64,000 nucleotides of DNA from Legionella rubrilucens (GTDB taxonomy: Bacteria > Pseudomonadota > Gammaproteobacteria > Legionellales > Legionellaceae). Positions 36,827 through 45,070 of this stretch are shown in pieces. The notes beneath the pieces were generated by a model. It had not been told where the DNA came from. It made no database searches and saw only the letters and a list, made by a program, of their open reading frames with translations. The DNA is taken from the NCBI RefSeq assembly GCF_001468125.1, contig NZ_LNYT01000022.1, positions 144,150 through 208,149 of the forward strand. The letters run 5' to 3'. Made by a program: the position numbers and the translations under genes. How positions within the stretch are numbered: position 1 is the first letter of the stretch; each line of letters starts with the position of its first letter.

Positions 36827-36854
36827 GGCATCCTGCCCCGCTATCGTTTATACT
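36827..36854 (+). promoter_or_regulatory. Sigma70-type promoter of the PspC-domain gene
   Basis: TTGGCA (36827-36832) and TATACT (36849-36854), spacer 16, match the consensus at 5 of 6 positions each. The predicted transcript would start near 36861, about 20 bases before the ATG at 36881. Confidence 0.55.
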
Positions 36855-36880
36855 CTCTTTTTTGTTTGAATGATTTCACT

Positions 36881-37096
36881 ATGACTGAACCCACCAAACC
36901 CTATCGTAAACTCTGGCGATCCAGACGCGAAAGACGCATTGCCGGCGTTTGTGGCGGGCTTGCTGATTATTTTTCACTGGACCCCTTCTGGATAAGAGCG
37001 GCTTTCGTGCTGCTTTTTATTCTGGGTGGTTCATCCCTGCTGGTCTATGTCATTATGTGGCTGCTGATTCCACTCGAGCCTAAGGACTGGCATTAA
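36881..37096 (+). CDS. PspC-domain membrane protein
   Basis: A 71-residue protein that is a single PspC domain. A basic N-terminus (KLWRSRRERRIAGVCGGLADYFSLDPFWIR, with the diagnostic GVCGGLA) is followed by one membrane helix (about 42-66). PspC proteins act in phage-shock/envelope stress responses; stand-alone PspC proteins without pspA nearby are common and of unclear function. The ATG at 36881 is preferred over an upstream TTG because it sits about 20 bases from a good promoter. The 3' end overlaps the convergent acyltransferase gene by 17 bp. Confidence 0.9.
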   Translation: MTEPTKPYRKLWRSRRERRIAGVCGGLADYFSLDPFWIRAAFVLLFILGGSSLLVYVIMWLLIPLEPKDWH

Positions 37097-37964
37097 CCGG
37101 TTGTCCATTGTTTACCGGCTCTTTTAACTTCCAACGCTTATGAAACCAGAGCCACTGCTCGGGATGAGCCAGAATCATGCGTTCCAGAGCCTGGTTATAG
37201 GCTAAGGTATTACGGTAAATGGATTCCTGGGTGGAGCCATAATCTTTCCACTCCAGCGGCTCAAAAAATTCAAGCACATGGCGGCCATCGGCAAGACGAT
37301 GGGAAGCGGCAGGAACCACCGGCACCCCGGTATGCCGCGCAAAGCTTGCCAGACTGCGGTAAGTTCCGGCTTTTTTACCAAAAAATTCCACCGCCACCCC
37401 ATCCCGGTTTTCCACGTAGGCATGCTGATCAAGCACAAAAATGACAGCATGGTTCTGCTCAAGCGCATCACACACCTGCTCTAAGGAATTTTTACTGGGG
37501 ATAACATTTAAACCGGCACGGTAATAGCGGCTAAACATCATCCGCTCAATCCATTTATTGCCAAGCGTCTTGCGAATGAAGTGAAACTGTCCCTGAAACT
37601 GTTTGAAATTCAACACGCCGCCGATGGGGGCAAACTCCCAACTGCCGAAATGGCCCGTTAAAACCAGCACCCCTCGCTGGTTCGCCACCGCATTCAACAT
37701 GTGTTCATGCCCACGCACTTCTACACGTTCTTTAAGCGCTTTTTCACTCATAAAGCGCAGCAACAGGGTTTCTTTCAGCGACGTGGCCAAGTGGCCATAA
37801 AAGGCTTTGGCTAAGTGTTTTTTTTGTTTCAGTGTTAATTGATTGCCAAATACCTGGTTGATATTCGCCATGACGATGCGACGCCGATAGGGCAGGCAAT
37901 AGTAGATAAACCGGCCGGCAAGCGTTAACTTCAGGGCATCAATTTTTTGGGCTGTTTCATTCAC
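37080..37964 (-). CDS. LpxL/HtrB-family lipid A acyltransferase, probably LpxXL-like
   Basis: A 294-residue late acyltransferase of the LpxL/HtrB/MsbB family, which adds secondary acyl chains to lipid A at the inner membrane. The catalytic HX4E motif is HFGSWE (105-110). LDQHAYVENRDGVAVEFFGKK-like and PVVPAASHR blocks are also family-typical. The start is a GTG that overlaps the ketosynthase-like stop by 8 bp, making this the last gene of the five-gene acyl-chain operon. By context it is the best candidate to transfer the very long acyl chain assembled on the ACP, as LpxXL does in rhizobia. That specificity is inference. Confidence 0.9.
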   Translation of the reverse strand: MNETAQKIDALKLTLAGRFIYYCLPYRRRIVMANINQVFGNQLTLKQKKHLAKAFYGHLATSLKETLLLRFMSEKALKERVEVRGHEHMLNAVANQRGVLVLTGHFGSWEFAPIGGVLNFKQFQGQFHFIRKTLGNKWIERMMFSRYYRAGLNVIPSKNSLEQVCDALEQNHAVIFVLDQHAYVENRDGVAVEFFGKKAGTYRSLASFARHTGVPVVPAASHRLADGRHVLEFFEPLEWKDYGSTQESIYRNTLAYNQALERMILAHPEQWLWFHKRWKLKEPVNNGQPVNASP

Positions 37965-39225
37965 AGGCTTTGATCACCACGCAGGCATTCATACTGGCAA
38001 AGCCGCGGTTAATCAGCACCGCATGGCGCGCCCGGGATAACGGGCGGGTTTGACTGTCAATGTTCAAGTCAGCACAAGCCTCGGATACCGCCGTCAGATT
38101 GGCAATGCCTGGAACACACTGCTGCCTAAGCGCCATGACCGTTAAGACAGTATCCACCATGCCAGAAGCACAGAGGGTGTGGCCCATTGCCCACTTAAAT
38201 GCGGTTACCGGAACATCCTTTCCAAATACCTGCCTAATGGCCTGGGCTTCGCTGATGTCCGATTTTCTGTTGCCGTTACCGTGCGCGGCGACAAAATCAA
38301 TGTGCTCTGCATCCACCCCGAGCTTGCTTAAGGTGTTGTGAAGAAGCTGCGTTAAATGAGCACCGTCTTCATTCAATGAAAAAAGACCGGACGCTTCGGT
38401 GCCTGACAGACCGCCGGCAATTTCAGCATAACAGGTCGCTGCCCGCGCTGTCGCACTGGCCTCACTTTCGAGGACCAGGGCGGCGGCCCCTTCAGCAAGG
38501 ATGGTGCCATCATGTTCGCAATCAAACGGTTTTAAATGCCTGGCACTGACTACGCCAAGCTTGTCATAGTAATACAATGCCTGGGGTTCTATACCCATAT
38601 CATAAGCGACCACGACGGCGCGTTCAGCCTGACCGCTTTGAATGGCATGGAAGGCTTCCAGTAAAGCCTGAGTGCCGCCCACGGCATGGTTGGTGACGTT
38701 GTGGTTAGGGCCTTTAAAACCGTAGGTTATGCCAGTATAGGCCAGCACATTATTGGGTAAAATACGCAGCAGCCACATGGGGTGGACTTCGTTAAACAAC
38801 TGAGCGGCAAATTGTTGCATGTCGCCGCCGGTTTTAGCTAATAAGGGTAAAAAATCGTATTGCTGAAAATATTTATTCCCTGGAGAACCCACATACACAC
38901 CGGTTTGCTCATTAAACGCAGTGGCTGAAGGCAGCGCATCACGGCAGGCAATCATCTGACTGTGCTCCACTGCCTGCACGGCGGCATTAATCCCCATGAC
39001 ATCCTGGCGGGAAATGACTTTCATCAACTTGCGATCCGGCAGCATTTTAGCCGGCTGAAAGTGTTTAAGCTCTCCTCCCAGAGACGCAGGCCAACCGGCC
39101 AGATCCCACTGGGTAATTTTATCAATCCCGCTTTGACCGGCAAGCACCGCATCCCAGGTGGCAGCGGCTGTGTCGCCAGAAGCCGTCAGGGCGCTGTATC
39201 CGGTAATAAACACACGATTAGTCAT
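37957..39225 (-). CDS. Ketosynthase-like protein lacking the active-site Cys (KS-beta/FabF2XL-like)
   Basis: A 422-residue beta-ketoacyl-ACP synthase homologue. The thiolase-fold blocks are present and the two catalytic His motifs are kept (AAHGNGN and AMGHTLCASG). However, where active FabF enzymes have the nucleophilic Cys, the sequence reads TNHAVGG with Ala181. It should therefore not condense alone and probably pairs with the intact ketosynthase encoded just upstream, like KS-beta/chain-length factors of type II polyketide systems. The ATG at 39225 overlaps that gene's stop by 8 bp. The upstream frame extension to 39342 is ignored. Chain-length control of a C26-C28 acyl chain is a reasonable but untested role. 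Confidence 0.9.
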   Translation of the reverse strand: MTNRVFITGYSALTASGDTAAATWDAVLAGQSGIDKITQWDLAGWPASLGGELKHFQPAKMLPDRKLMKVISRQDVMGINAAVQAVEHSQMIACRDALPSATAFNEQTGVYVGSPGNKYFQQYDFLPLLAKTGGDMQQFAAQLFNEVHPMWLLRILPNNVLAYTGITYGFKGPNHNVTNHAVGGTQALLEAFHAIQSGQAERAVVVAYDMGIEPQALYYYDKLGVVSARHLKPFDCEHDGTILAEGAAALVLESEASATARAATCYAEIAGGLSGTEASGLFSLNEDGAHLTQLLHNTLSKLGVDAEHIDFVAAHGNGNRKSDISEAQAIRQVFGKDVPVTAFKWAMGHTLCASGMVDTVLTVMALRQQCVPGIANLTAVSEACADLNIDSQTRPLSRARHAVLINRGFASMNACVVIKACE

Positions 39226-40519
39226 GAGCTGCCCCTCCAAATTCCGGGTGCTTAAAGAGCAGGCTGCTGTTTGAGCCGCCAAATCCAAACGAATTGGATA
39301 ATACCACACCAACCGCTTTTTCACGCGGTCCATCCACCACATAATCCAAATCGCAGTCGGGATCAGGCGTTGTTAAATTGGCGGTTTGGGGGATATAACC
39401 ATGGTGAATGGACAATACTGACAAAACGGCTTCCAGCGCACCCGCTGCCGCGATCAAATGACCGGTCTGGCTTTTTGTCGAACTGGTCGGCAAGGTACGG
39501 GCACGTTCTTTAAACACCGCCTTGATGGCATTGGTCTCGCTCAAATCATTCATTTTCGTCGAGGTCCCGTGAGCATTGATGTAATCCACATCAGAAGGCT
39601 GTACGCCGGCATCCTGCAGGGCCCGCTCAATGGCCTGGATAGCACCGTCGCCATTGGGGTGCGAATCGGTAATGCGGTAGGAACTCAAGGAATTCCCCTC
39701 TCCTGCCAATTCCGCATAAATCCTTGCGCCGCGCTTTTTAGCTTTTTGCCATTCCTCAAGAATCAGGAAGGCGGCTCCCTCGCCCAGAACAAAACCATTG
39801 CGAGTGGCATCAAATGGCCGGCTGGCTGTCGTCGGCGTGTCATTGTAAGTGGACAGTGCGCCCAACAGGCAGAAACTGGATAAGCCTAAGGGATTGATCA
39901 TTGAATCAAACCCGCCGGCGAGAATGTAATCCGCCTCGCCGCGGCGAATCGCCTGCATCGCGAGGCCCAGGGCCTGACCACCGGAGGCGCAGGCGGTGTG
40001 AACGGAGGTGGCATACCCTTCGATACCAAAATGCTGAATCAACAGGGATAAACCCGAATTGGATGTGGTTTGACCGAAATCGGCAAGGCGATAGAAATCC
40101 CGCGCGTTCTCTTCAAGCTGCTGCCAGTTAATCTCACCTTGTTCAGCGCAGGCGCGCTGAAAACGCTGCAGGTAGTCAAATTCAGCCGTCATCATGCCGC
40201 TGCCCGCCACAACGCCCCAACGGGCGGCGTTGTGCTTTTCGGGCAAAATGCCGGCATCATCGAAGGCCTGTTGGGCCGCATGCAGGGCATATTGCGTAAA
40301 CGACATGGCAAAACGGCTGTGTTTTCCCAGAAGGGCTGCCTTTGGCGTAAAGGATTTTACTTCGGCGGCGATGGTCGTTGGAAACCCGCTGGCATCAAAT
40401 TGTTTGATTTCAGCAATTCCGGATTTCCCAGCCATCAGATTGGACCAGGTCGCTGCCACATCGTTCCCCAGGGGGGAAACCACACCTAAACCGGTGATGG
40501 CGACACGTCGTTTACTCAT
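39218..40519 (-). CDS. Beta-ketoacyl-ACP synthase II, FabF-like (FabF1XL-like)
   Basis: A 433-residue condensing enzyme of the FabF type that elongates acyl-ACP with malonyl-ACP. The catalytic triad is intact: Cys177 in HTACASGG, His in NAHGTSTKMND and His in SQTGHLIAAAGA. The ATG at 40519 is used, with AAGG upstream; the frame's TTG two codons earlier is unlikely. It starts 2 bp after the hotdog gene's stop and overlaps the KS-beta-like gene. Together they look like the rhizobial FabF1XL/FabF2XL pair for very long chain lipid A acyl groups. Confidence 0.93.
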   Translation of the reverse strand: MSKRRVAITGLGVVSPLGNDVAATWSNLMAGKSGIAEIKQFDASGFPTTIAAEVKSFTPKAALLGKHSRFAMSFTQYALHAAQQAFDDAGILPEKHNAARWGVVAGSGMMTAEFDYLQRFQRACAEQGEINWQQLEENARDFYRLADFGQTTSNSGLSLLIQHFGIEGYATSVHTACASGGQALGLAMQAIRRGEADYILAGGFDSMINPLGLSSFCLLGALSTYNDTPTTASRPFDATRNGFVLGEGAAFLILEEWQKAKKRGARIYAELAGEGNSLSSYRITDSHPNGDGAIQAIERALQDAGVQPSDVDYINAHGTSTKMNDLSETNAIKAVFKERARTLPTSSTKSQTGHLIAAAGALEAVLSVLSIHHGYIPQTANLTTPDPDCDLDYVVDGPREKAVGVVLSNSFGFGGSNSSLLFKHPEFGGAAHD

Positions 40520-40521
40520 AA

Positions 40522-41403
40522 TCAATTACCTTCTGTGGTCATCACAACTTCTAAAACACAAACCCGCCGGCCATCCACTTCGCTGCGATAACTCAAGATC
40601 AATTGCTGCTCATCCCGATATTTGACTTTAAGGTAGCAGAGTAACCGGTCGCCCGGTTGAACAAAATCACTCATTTTAATTTTGCGCAACTCAACCACAC
40701 GGTAAGTCACAGGAAAATCTGCCTGAGCAAGAAACTCACGGGAAAGATTGAGTTTGCACTCCAGCAATACCGTCATGGGCAACACCGGCTTTCGGGGAAA
40801 ATGATCAGGGAAATACGAGGCCGATCGGCTGATCAGTTTTTCAGCCACACATTCCACACCTGGCACAGAGGAAAGAATGCGGTCGAACCCCATGCAGGCT
40901 GTCGGCGTCACTGAACGGGCAGGGACCGCGCAAGGGTTGGCCTCTGAAGGTTGCCATTCCCCGGGCCGGTTAATTTCGGCAAACTGGGCGCGGACTTCGC
41001 CTTCGGAAATAAACAGGTCCATGGGCAGTAGAGGGCCTAAAGCCCCCTCAACGGTGAAGATGACTTCGCCATTGACGCTGGCTTTGCTGTGGTATTGTAC
41101 GGAACTTTCATCCAGCCGCTCGATAAACGATTCAAGCAACAGGGTGTCGCCTACATAAGCCGGTTTAAGCGGGCGGGCACTGGCCACGACACCCGCGACC
41201 GGCCTTGCCGTAAACTGGTTCATGGCCATGACATTCCAGGCTGCCAGCTGGCCTAAGGTTTCACCGATGAGCGAGGAAGCAAGGCATAGCCTGCCTTCTT
41301 CATCCTGCACCAGGTAAGCATCATCACAGGTGACATGTTTCACACCGCGAACCCACTCGCCCGGGACAAGCTCAAGAATTCTGTCGACAAATAAAAAGCG
41401 CAT
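40522..41403 (-). CDS. Tandem hotdog 3-hydroxyacyl-ACP dehydratase (FabZXL-like)
   Basis: A 293-residue protein made of two FabZ/FabA-type hotdog domains. Each half begins with a similar F-x-x-VDRIL...VPG stretch (residues 1-15 and about 170-182), showing internal duplication. The second half keeps the dehydratase motif HFPRKPVLP with catalytic His201 and Glu215; the first half has a Glu (GETLGQ) but no His. It would remove water from 3-hydroxyacyl-ACP during chain elongation. Its ATG overlaps the ACP stop (TGATG). The two-domain form is longer than ordinary FabZ (about 150 residues). Confidence 0.85.
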   Translation of the reverse strand: MRFLFVDRILELVPGEWVRGVKHVTCDDAYLVQDEEGRLCLASSLIGETLGQLAAWNVMAMNQFTARPVAGVVASARPLKPAYVGDTLLLESFIERLDESSVQYHSKASVNGEVIFTVEGALGPLLPMDLFISEGEVRAQFAEINRPGEWQPSEANPCAVPARSVTPTACMGFDRILSSVPGVECVAEKLISRSASYFPDHFPRKPVLPMTVLLECKLNLSREFLAQADFPVTYRVVELRKIKMSDFVQPGDRLLCYLKVKYRDEQQLILSYRSEVDGRRVCVLEVVMTTEGN

Positions 41404-41816
41404 CAGGCCACTGTTTCAGTTGTTTTCTGATCATTAACGGCAGCAACGACTAATTTGCAAAACGTTTCGACCGTAAACAACATGGGAATTTCATTGACCT
41501 TCAGGTTGGCTTTGAAATGCTCAGCCGGCACTTCGCTTAAATAATTTTTAAGCGCCTGCATGCCTTTGACTGTTAAAACACCGCCTTTTTCAAACTCGTC
41601 TTCAGCCAAATCGCCGCGGGCGTTTTTTTCCAACTGACCACGGGGAATTTTGATATTAAATTCTTTTTCGAGTTGGAAAACCAAATCGAGAAAATCAATG
41701 GATTCCGCCCCCAAATCAGCGATCAGACGGCTTTGTTTCGTCACGTCTTCTTCATCGATCACCAATACGTCTGCGATAATTTCCCTGACCTTGGGGTACA
41801 CGCTGTCTACATTCAT
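41403..41816 (-). CDS. Specialised acyl carrier protein (AcpXL-like)
   Basis: A 137-residue acyl carrier protein, first gene of the acyl-chain operon. The phosphopantetheine site is Ser39 in DLGAESIDFLDLVF; the usual motif is DSLD/ESID. The ~80-residue ACP core is followed by about 50 extra residues with a second helical part (LSEVPAEHFKANLKV...). Standard AcpP has about 78 residues, so this is a dedicated carrier. AGGA precedes the ATG by 6 bases. Position upstream of dehydratase, ketosynthases and lipid A acyltransferase matches the rhizobial acpXL cluster. Confidence 0.92.
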   Translation of the reverse strand: MNVDSVYPKVREIIADVLVIDEEDVTKQSRLIADLGAESIDFLDLVFQLEKEFNIKIPRGQLEKNARGDLAEDEFEKGGVLTVKGMQALKNYLSEVPAEHFKANLKVNEIPMLFTVETFCKLVVAAVNDQKTTETVA

Positions 41817-41902
41817 ATTCTATCCTCAGAGCTCATCTAGTTAGAAAAACTCCAGAGTATATCATAATTTTTTCATTGACAGCTATGCCAAATTGCGTTT
41901 AA

Positions 41903-42493
41903 CTAATTGCCCCGCAGTATGCGCCCGGTTCGTCCCTGCTGCACAACGGCCATATCCACATCCTCCTTGCCATTCAACAAGTTATCAATCTCCCTGAGTT
42001 TCTCACTTTTGGTGTAGCCTTTGCCAAAGCAGTCACCAAAAACATAACTGAAAAAGCGGTATTCAAACAGACGGTTTTCCAATTTCGCTTTATGGGCCCT
42101 TAGCTTCTCGATTTGTTGATTTGACAGCTGCGAACCCACATGAGGCAGAGACTGTTTCTCTTTTGATTGAATGCCAGAGAACAATGAACCTGGACCAATC
42201 GGGTCTTCAATCCGCTCCAGAGGTACCTTAGTCGATTTGGACGCCAGGCCTTCTCCTTGTGTCAGAATAAGCGAAACCTCACTAAAATTTTTGAGCATTA
42301 CCAATTCAACGCCTATGTTGTCTTTGGTCTCCAGCGTGTAAACCCAACGATGTTCCTCCTCTGTCTTCTTGCTGATAGAACTAGGATGCCACCTCTGTGT
42401 GTTCCTTTGCCACTGTGCTATCTCGCCTTTCTCGCCTTTATTGAGCTCAAGGCGATAATAATTATTAAGGGGATCCTTAAAATAATGATACAT
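41903..42493 (-). CDS. Hypothetical Legionella-type protein
   Basis: A 196-residue soluble protein. The frame opens at 42538, but the ATG at 42493 (MYHYFKD) follows AAGGAG by 6 bases. The N-terminal half is beta-rich (YYRLELNKGEKGEIAQW...). The C-terminal half is helical and ends with KLREIDNLLNGKED, a pattern of short 'REIDNLL' helices that I associate with Legionella effector-like proteins. No catalytic motif. It is transcribed divergently from the next coiled-coil gene across an AT-rich gap. Function unknown. Confidence 0.72.
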   Translation of the reverse strand: MYHYFKDPLNNYYRLELNKGEKGEIAQWQRNTQRWHPSSISKKTEEEHRWVYTLETKDNIGVELVMLKNFSEVSLILTQGEGLASKSTKVPLERIEDPIGPGSLFSGIQSKEKQSLPHVGSQLSNQQIEKLRAHKAKLENRLFEYRFFSYVFGDCFGKGYTKSEKLREIDNLLNGKEDVDMAVVQQGRTGRILRGN

Positions 42494-42520
42494 AACAAAC
42501 TCCTTACAATTCAGACTAAC

Positions 42521-42592
42521 AGTATACAAAACAAACATTAAGTCAAAATTAAATCTTAGTTAATATTTTGTTAAGACAAGCAAGCATATAAT
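42521..42592. promoter_or_regulatory. AT-rich divergent promoter region
   Basis: The 130-base gap between two divergent genes contains TATAAT on the plus strand (42587-42592), 31 bases before the ATG at 42624. On the minus strand TATACT (42521-42526) lies 14 bases from TTGACT (42541-42546). The -35 match on the plus strand is poor and the minus-strand spacer is short, so exact promoters are uncertain. Confidence 0.35.
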
Positions 42593-42623
42593 ATGGACAC
42601 CATGATTAATATGAGCGCTTTTG

Positions 42624-44150
42624 ATGAGCAATATTCAAATTCACCTCGTTTTCAAGAAACCCCGTTTTTTTACTTCCGAACCCATCCTTGAGCAATTGAA
42701 AGCCTTTGCGGAACTGGGTTTCAGTGTGCCGCTGCAAAAGTTATTCATAGGGGACCCCATTAAGGGTTTACCTGCTCTTGGTTTTAAAGGTGAACGCCAC
42801 CTTCAATTCCTGAGTCAACTCATTACCGAGTTAGAGGCGCTTCAGGCAATTGAAAAAATAGATACCAAAAAAGCACGGAGTGACTATTCAGTATTTGCTC
42901 ATTATTTGCGGGTCAGGAAAGGGTATAAAGAAACCGTTCAGAATCAACTGGGCAAGGAATTCCAACTGCTTACAGAGGAAGAACTGAATCAGGAAAACAG
43001 TTTATTACAAAATGTAACCACCCGAGCGCAACTTTTCAAAGAAAAAGTGCTTGCGCTGCGCGATAGCGAATTGCTTCAAAAAGCCATGCTGTATGCGCAA
43101 AGAGCCGGGGAGGTTTACCAGCAGGCACTCCTTGTTTTGCAAACCATTGATGAAACAGCACAACAGGCATTAATGAAAAATGAGCCAGTCGAAAAAGACA
43201 TCCAGTTTATCCAGGAAAAGATCCGCGCGATTGACGCCCTGAGTGCTGCGTTTGACAAGCTGGGATTACAAAACGAACTTGACAGCTGCCATGATGCCGA
43301 AACGAAAAATAAACTCACCGAACTGGTGAAGCTAATTCAGGAGGAAAAAGCAAAAGTTATCGCCACGGGTGAACTGGCGAAGCAGGCTTTATCCAAGGTT
43401 GTAAACCATAATGAATACCTGAACAGGAAAAACGCGGTGGTCGAAGAGAAACCGATCACACCGACTAAAGTCATCGTAGAACCCGAAGTCGTCGAAGATC
43501 AGCTTACCTCCCCCGCGGCCAATAACCCAACCGACGTTCCTGACGTGGACCAACGCCAGGAGACTGTCCCGCAAGAGAATGTCCCAGCGCCTGAACAAGA
43601 GGATGAGTTGGTTTTAAGACACAGGGAAACCCTGAAACAACAACTGGATATCCTGATGACACTCGTCAGCAATTATAAAACCCAGCTCGAGTCTGAGAAA
43701 AAGGATTTCGTTACCCGCTTCTTCCATCAGTCTCGAAAAGACACCAAAATAGCTTACTGCACGCAGTTATTGGCTTCGTTTGAAAAAACAGCAATTACGC
43801 CTGACAGCTCGCTCCAGAAGATAGTAACGCAGGCACATGACCAGGCGATAACGAAAGTGGGTTCCTCTGCGCTGCTGACAGCCGGCGGCAGCTATTTCGG
43901 CACCAGCCGCCTGCTTGCCGTACAACGGCTGCTGGGGATAGAGGATGCCTGGAAGAAAGGCAAGTCGCGTTTTATTGCGACTACCCGGTCGGATTTTCAT
44001 GGGTTAAAAACGACGGGGATTGTCGAAAACGTCAGAGCGATTGTCTCTGATTTTTTTGCAGGCAGGCAGGATGTTTCTAAATTCAAAGAACTCTGTGAAA
44101 AAGTGGCACCCTCATCACCCTCAACAGCCAACAGCAAAACAGCGGTCTAA
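42624..44150 (+). CDS. Coiled-coil protein, candidate Dot/Icm effector
   Basis: A 508-residue cytosolic protein: a helical N-terminal region, an extended coiled coil (about residues 90-280), a Pro/Glu/Val-rich linker (about 280-335), and a C-terminal ~165-residue module. That module (QLDILMTLVSNYKTQLESEK... FFHQSRKDTKIAYCTQLL...) resembles a helix-rich block recurring in Legionella effector-like proteins. It ends in a Ser/Thr-rich tail. No enzyme motif. The start is uncertain: ATG 42624 lacks a good Shine-Dalgarno, and a second coherent frame with ATGs at 42602 and 42611 overlaps the beginning and would join this frame if one T of the T7 run (42665-42671) were absent. Confidence 0.75.
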   Translation: MSNIQIHLVFKKPRFFTSEPILEQLKAFAELGFSVPLQKLFIGDPIKGLPALGFKGERHLQFLSQLITELEALQAIEKIDTKKARSDYSVFAHYLRVRKGYKETVQNQLGKEFQLLTEEELNQENSLLQNVTTRAQLFKEKVLALRDSELLQKAMLYAQRAGEVYQQALLVLQTIDETAQQALMKNEPVEKDIQFIQEKIRAIDALSAAFDKLGLQNELDSCHDAETKNKLTELVKLIQEEKAKVIATGELAKQALSKVVNHNEYLNRKNAVVEEKPITPTKVIVEPEVVEDQLTSPAANNPTDVPDVDQRQETVPQENVPAPEQEDELVLRHRETLKQQLDILMTLVSNYKTQLESEKKDFVTRFFHQSRKDTKIAYCTQLLASFEKTAITPDSSLQKIVTQAHDQAITKVGSSALLTAGGSYFGTSRLLAVQRLLGIEDAWKKGKSRFIATTRSDFHGLKTTGIVENVRAIVSDFFAGRQDVSKFKELCEKVAPSSPSTANSKTAV

Positions 44151-44162
44151 TGACAGACCGCT
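44141..44162 (+). terminator. Hairpin over the stop codon, possible terminator
   Basis: AGCGGTCT (44141-44148) and AGACCGCT (44155-44162) form a perfect 8-bp stem with loop AATGAC; the stop codon of the coiled-coil gene lies at the stem-loop junction. It is followed by a pyrimidine-rich stretch but no continuous T tract. Confidence 0.45.
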
Positions 44163-44174
44163 GCTCGCTCTTTC

Positions 44175-44930
44175 TTACCCCACACGGCTATACCCTGCAT
44201 CGACAAACAGGGTATGGGCGTTGATCATCGCCGCCTCCGGCAGGCACAGCAGGAACACCGCATTGGCAACATCAGCCGGGGTTAACGGCCTGTCGGCCAG
44301 TGCGTGGGCCTGGTATTCATCCAAAAGCTGTTCGCGGTTAGGGAAATGCTTCAACGCATCGGTATCGACAACGCCGGCAGACACGGTATTGGCCGTGATG
44401 CCGTACTCTGCAAGCTCAAGGCTTAATGAACGCACCAGTGCTTCCAGTGCCGCTTTCGACGCACCAATAAAGGCATAATTGGGAATGGCGCGCTCTGCCC
44501 CGAGACTGGATAAGGCGATGACCCGCCCCCCAGCCGGCATGAGTTCCCGCCCTTCGGAGACCAGGTGATTCAAAGCCAGGGCATTGGTTTCCATACACCA
44601 GCGCCAATGCTTGGTCGACATGGTTAATGCCGGTTTTAACACACCGCTGGCGGCGTTACTGATTAAAAAATGCAACTGCCCGAAATGGTTGCGAAATTGG
44701 GCAAACATGTCCTTAACGGATTGATGATCCGCTACATTAGCCTGGAGGGCGACCGCTTTTCGTCCCATGGCTGTTAGTTCATTCACCAGATCATTGGCTT
44801 CATCGGAACTGTTGTAATACACGATAGCGATGTCACAGCCTGCCTGCGCCAGTTTCAAGGCAGTCGCCTTGCCTATCCCGCGGGCGCCGCCGGTTATCAG
44901 TGCCACTTTATCTGCAAAAATCAAACTCAT
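44175..44930 (-). CDS. fabL: FabL-type enoyl-ACP reductase (SDR family)
   Basis: A 251-residue short-chain dehydrogenase. The cofactor motif is TGGARGIG (13-20). The SNAASG strand replaces the usual NNAG, and the catalytic pair is YAFIGASK (Y-x6-K). The stretches SNAASGVLKPA and VDTDALKHFPNREQLL match the enoyl-ACP reductase III (FabL) family of Bacillus as I know it, rather than the ketoreductase FabG. It reduces the enoyl-ACP double bond in the last step of an elongation cycle with NADPH. It could serve the nearby very-long-chain operon or general fatty acid synthesis. It is divergent from yajR. Confidence 0.87.
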   Translation of the reverse strand: MSLIFADKVALITGGARGIGKATALKLAQAGCDIAIVYYNSSDEANDLVNELTAMGRKAVALQANVADHQSVKDMFAQFRNHFGQLHFLISNAASGVLKPALTMSTKHWRWCMETNALALNHLVSEGRELMPAGGRVIALSSLGAERAIPNYAFIGASKAALEALVRSLSLELAEYGITANTVSAGVVDTDALKHFPNREQLLDEYQAHALADRPLTPADVANAVFLLCLPEAAMINAHTLFVDAGYSRVG

Positions 44931-45070
44931 TCGTCAAAGCCTCATTAATAAAATTTGCCAAACTACAGCGAATTACCCTATCCTGTCAACGGCCAGTTGA
45001 TAATCTCTCCTTGTCGAGGCGGTGCTAAATTTGTACCATCAGCAGAATCAGTAAAGAATGACAATGTCTC

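Noticed and set aside
36580..36831. Minus-strand 83-codon frame in the gene-poor interval
   Set aside because: No Shine-Dalgarno, atypical composition and overlap with the PspC-gene promoter.
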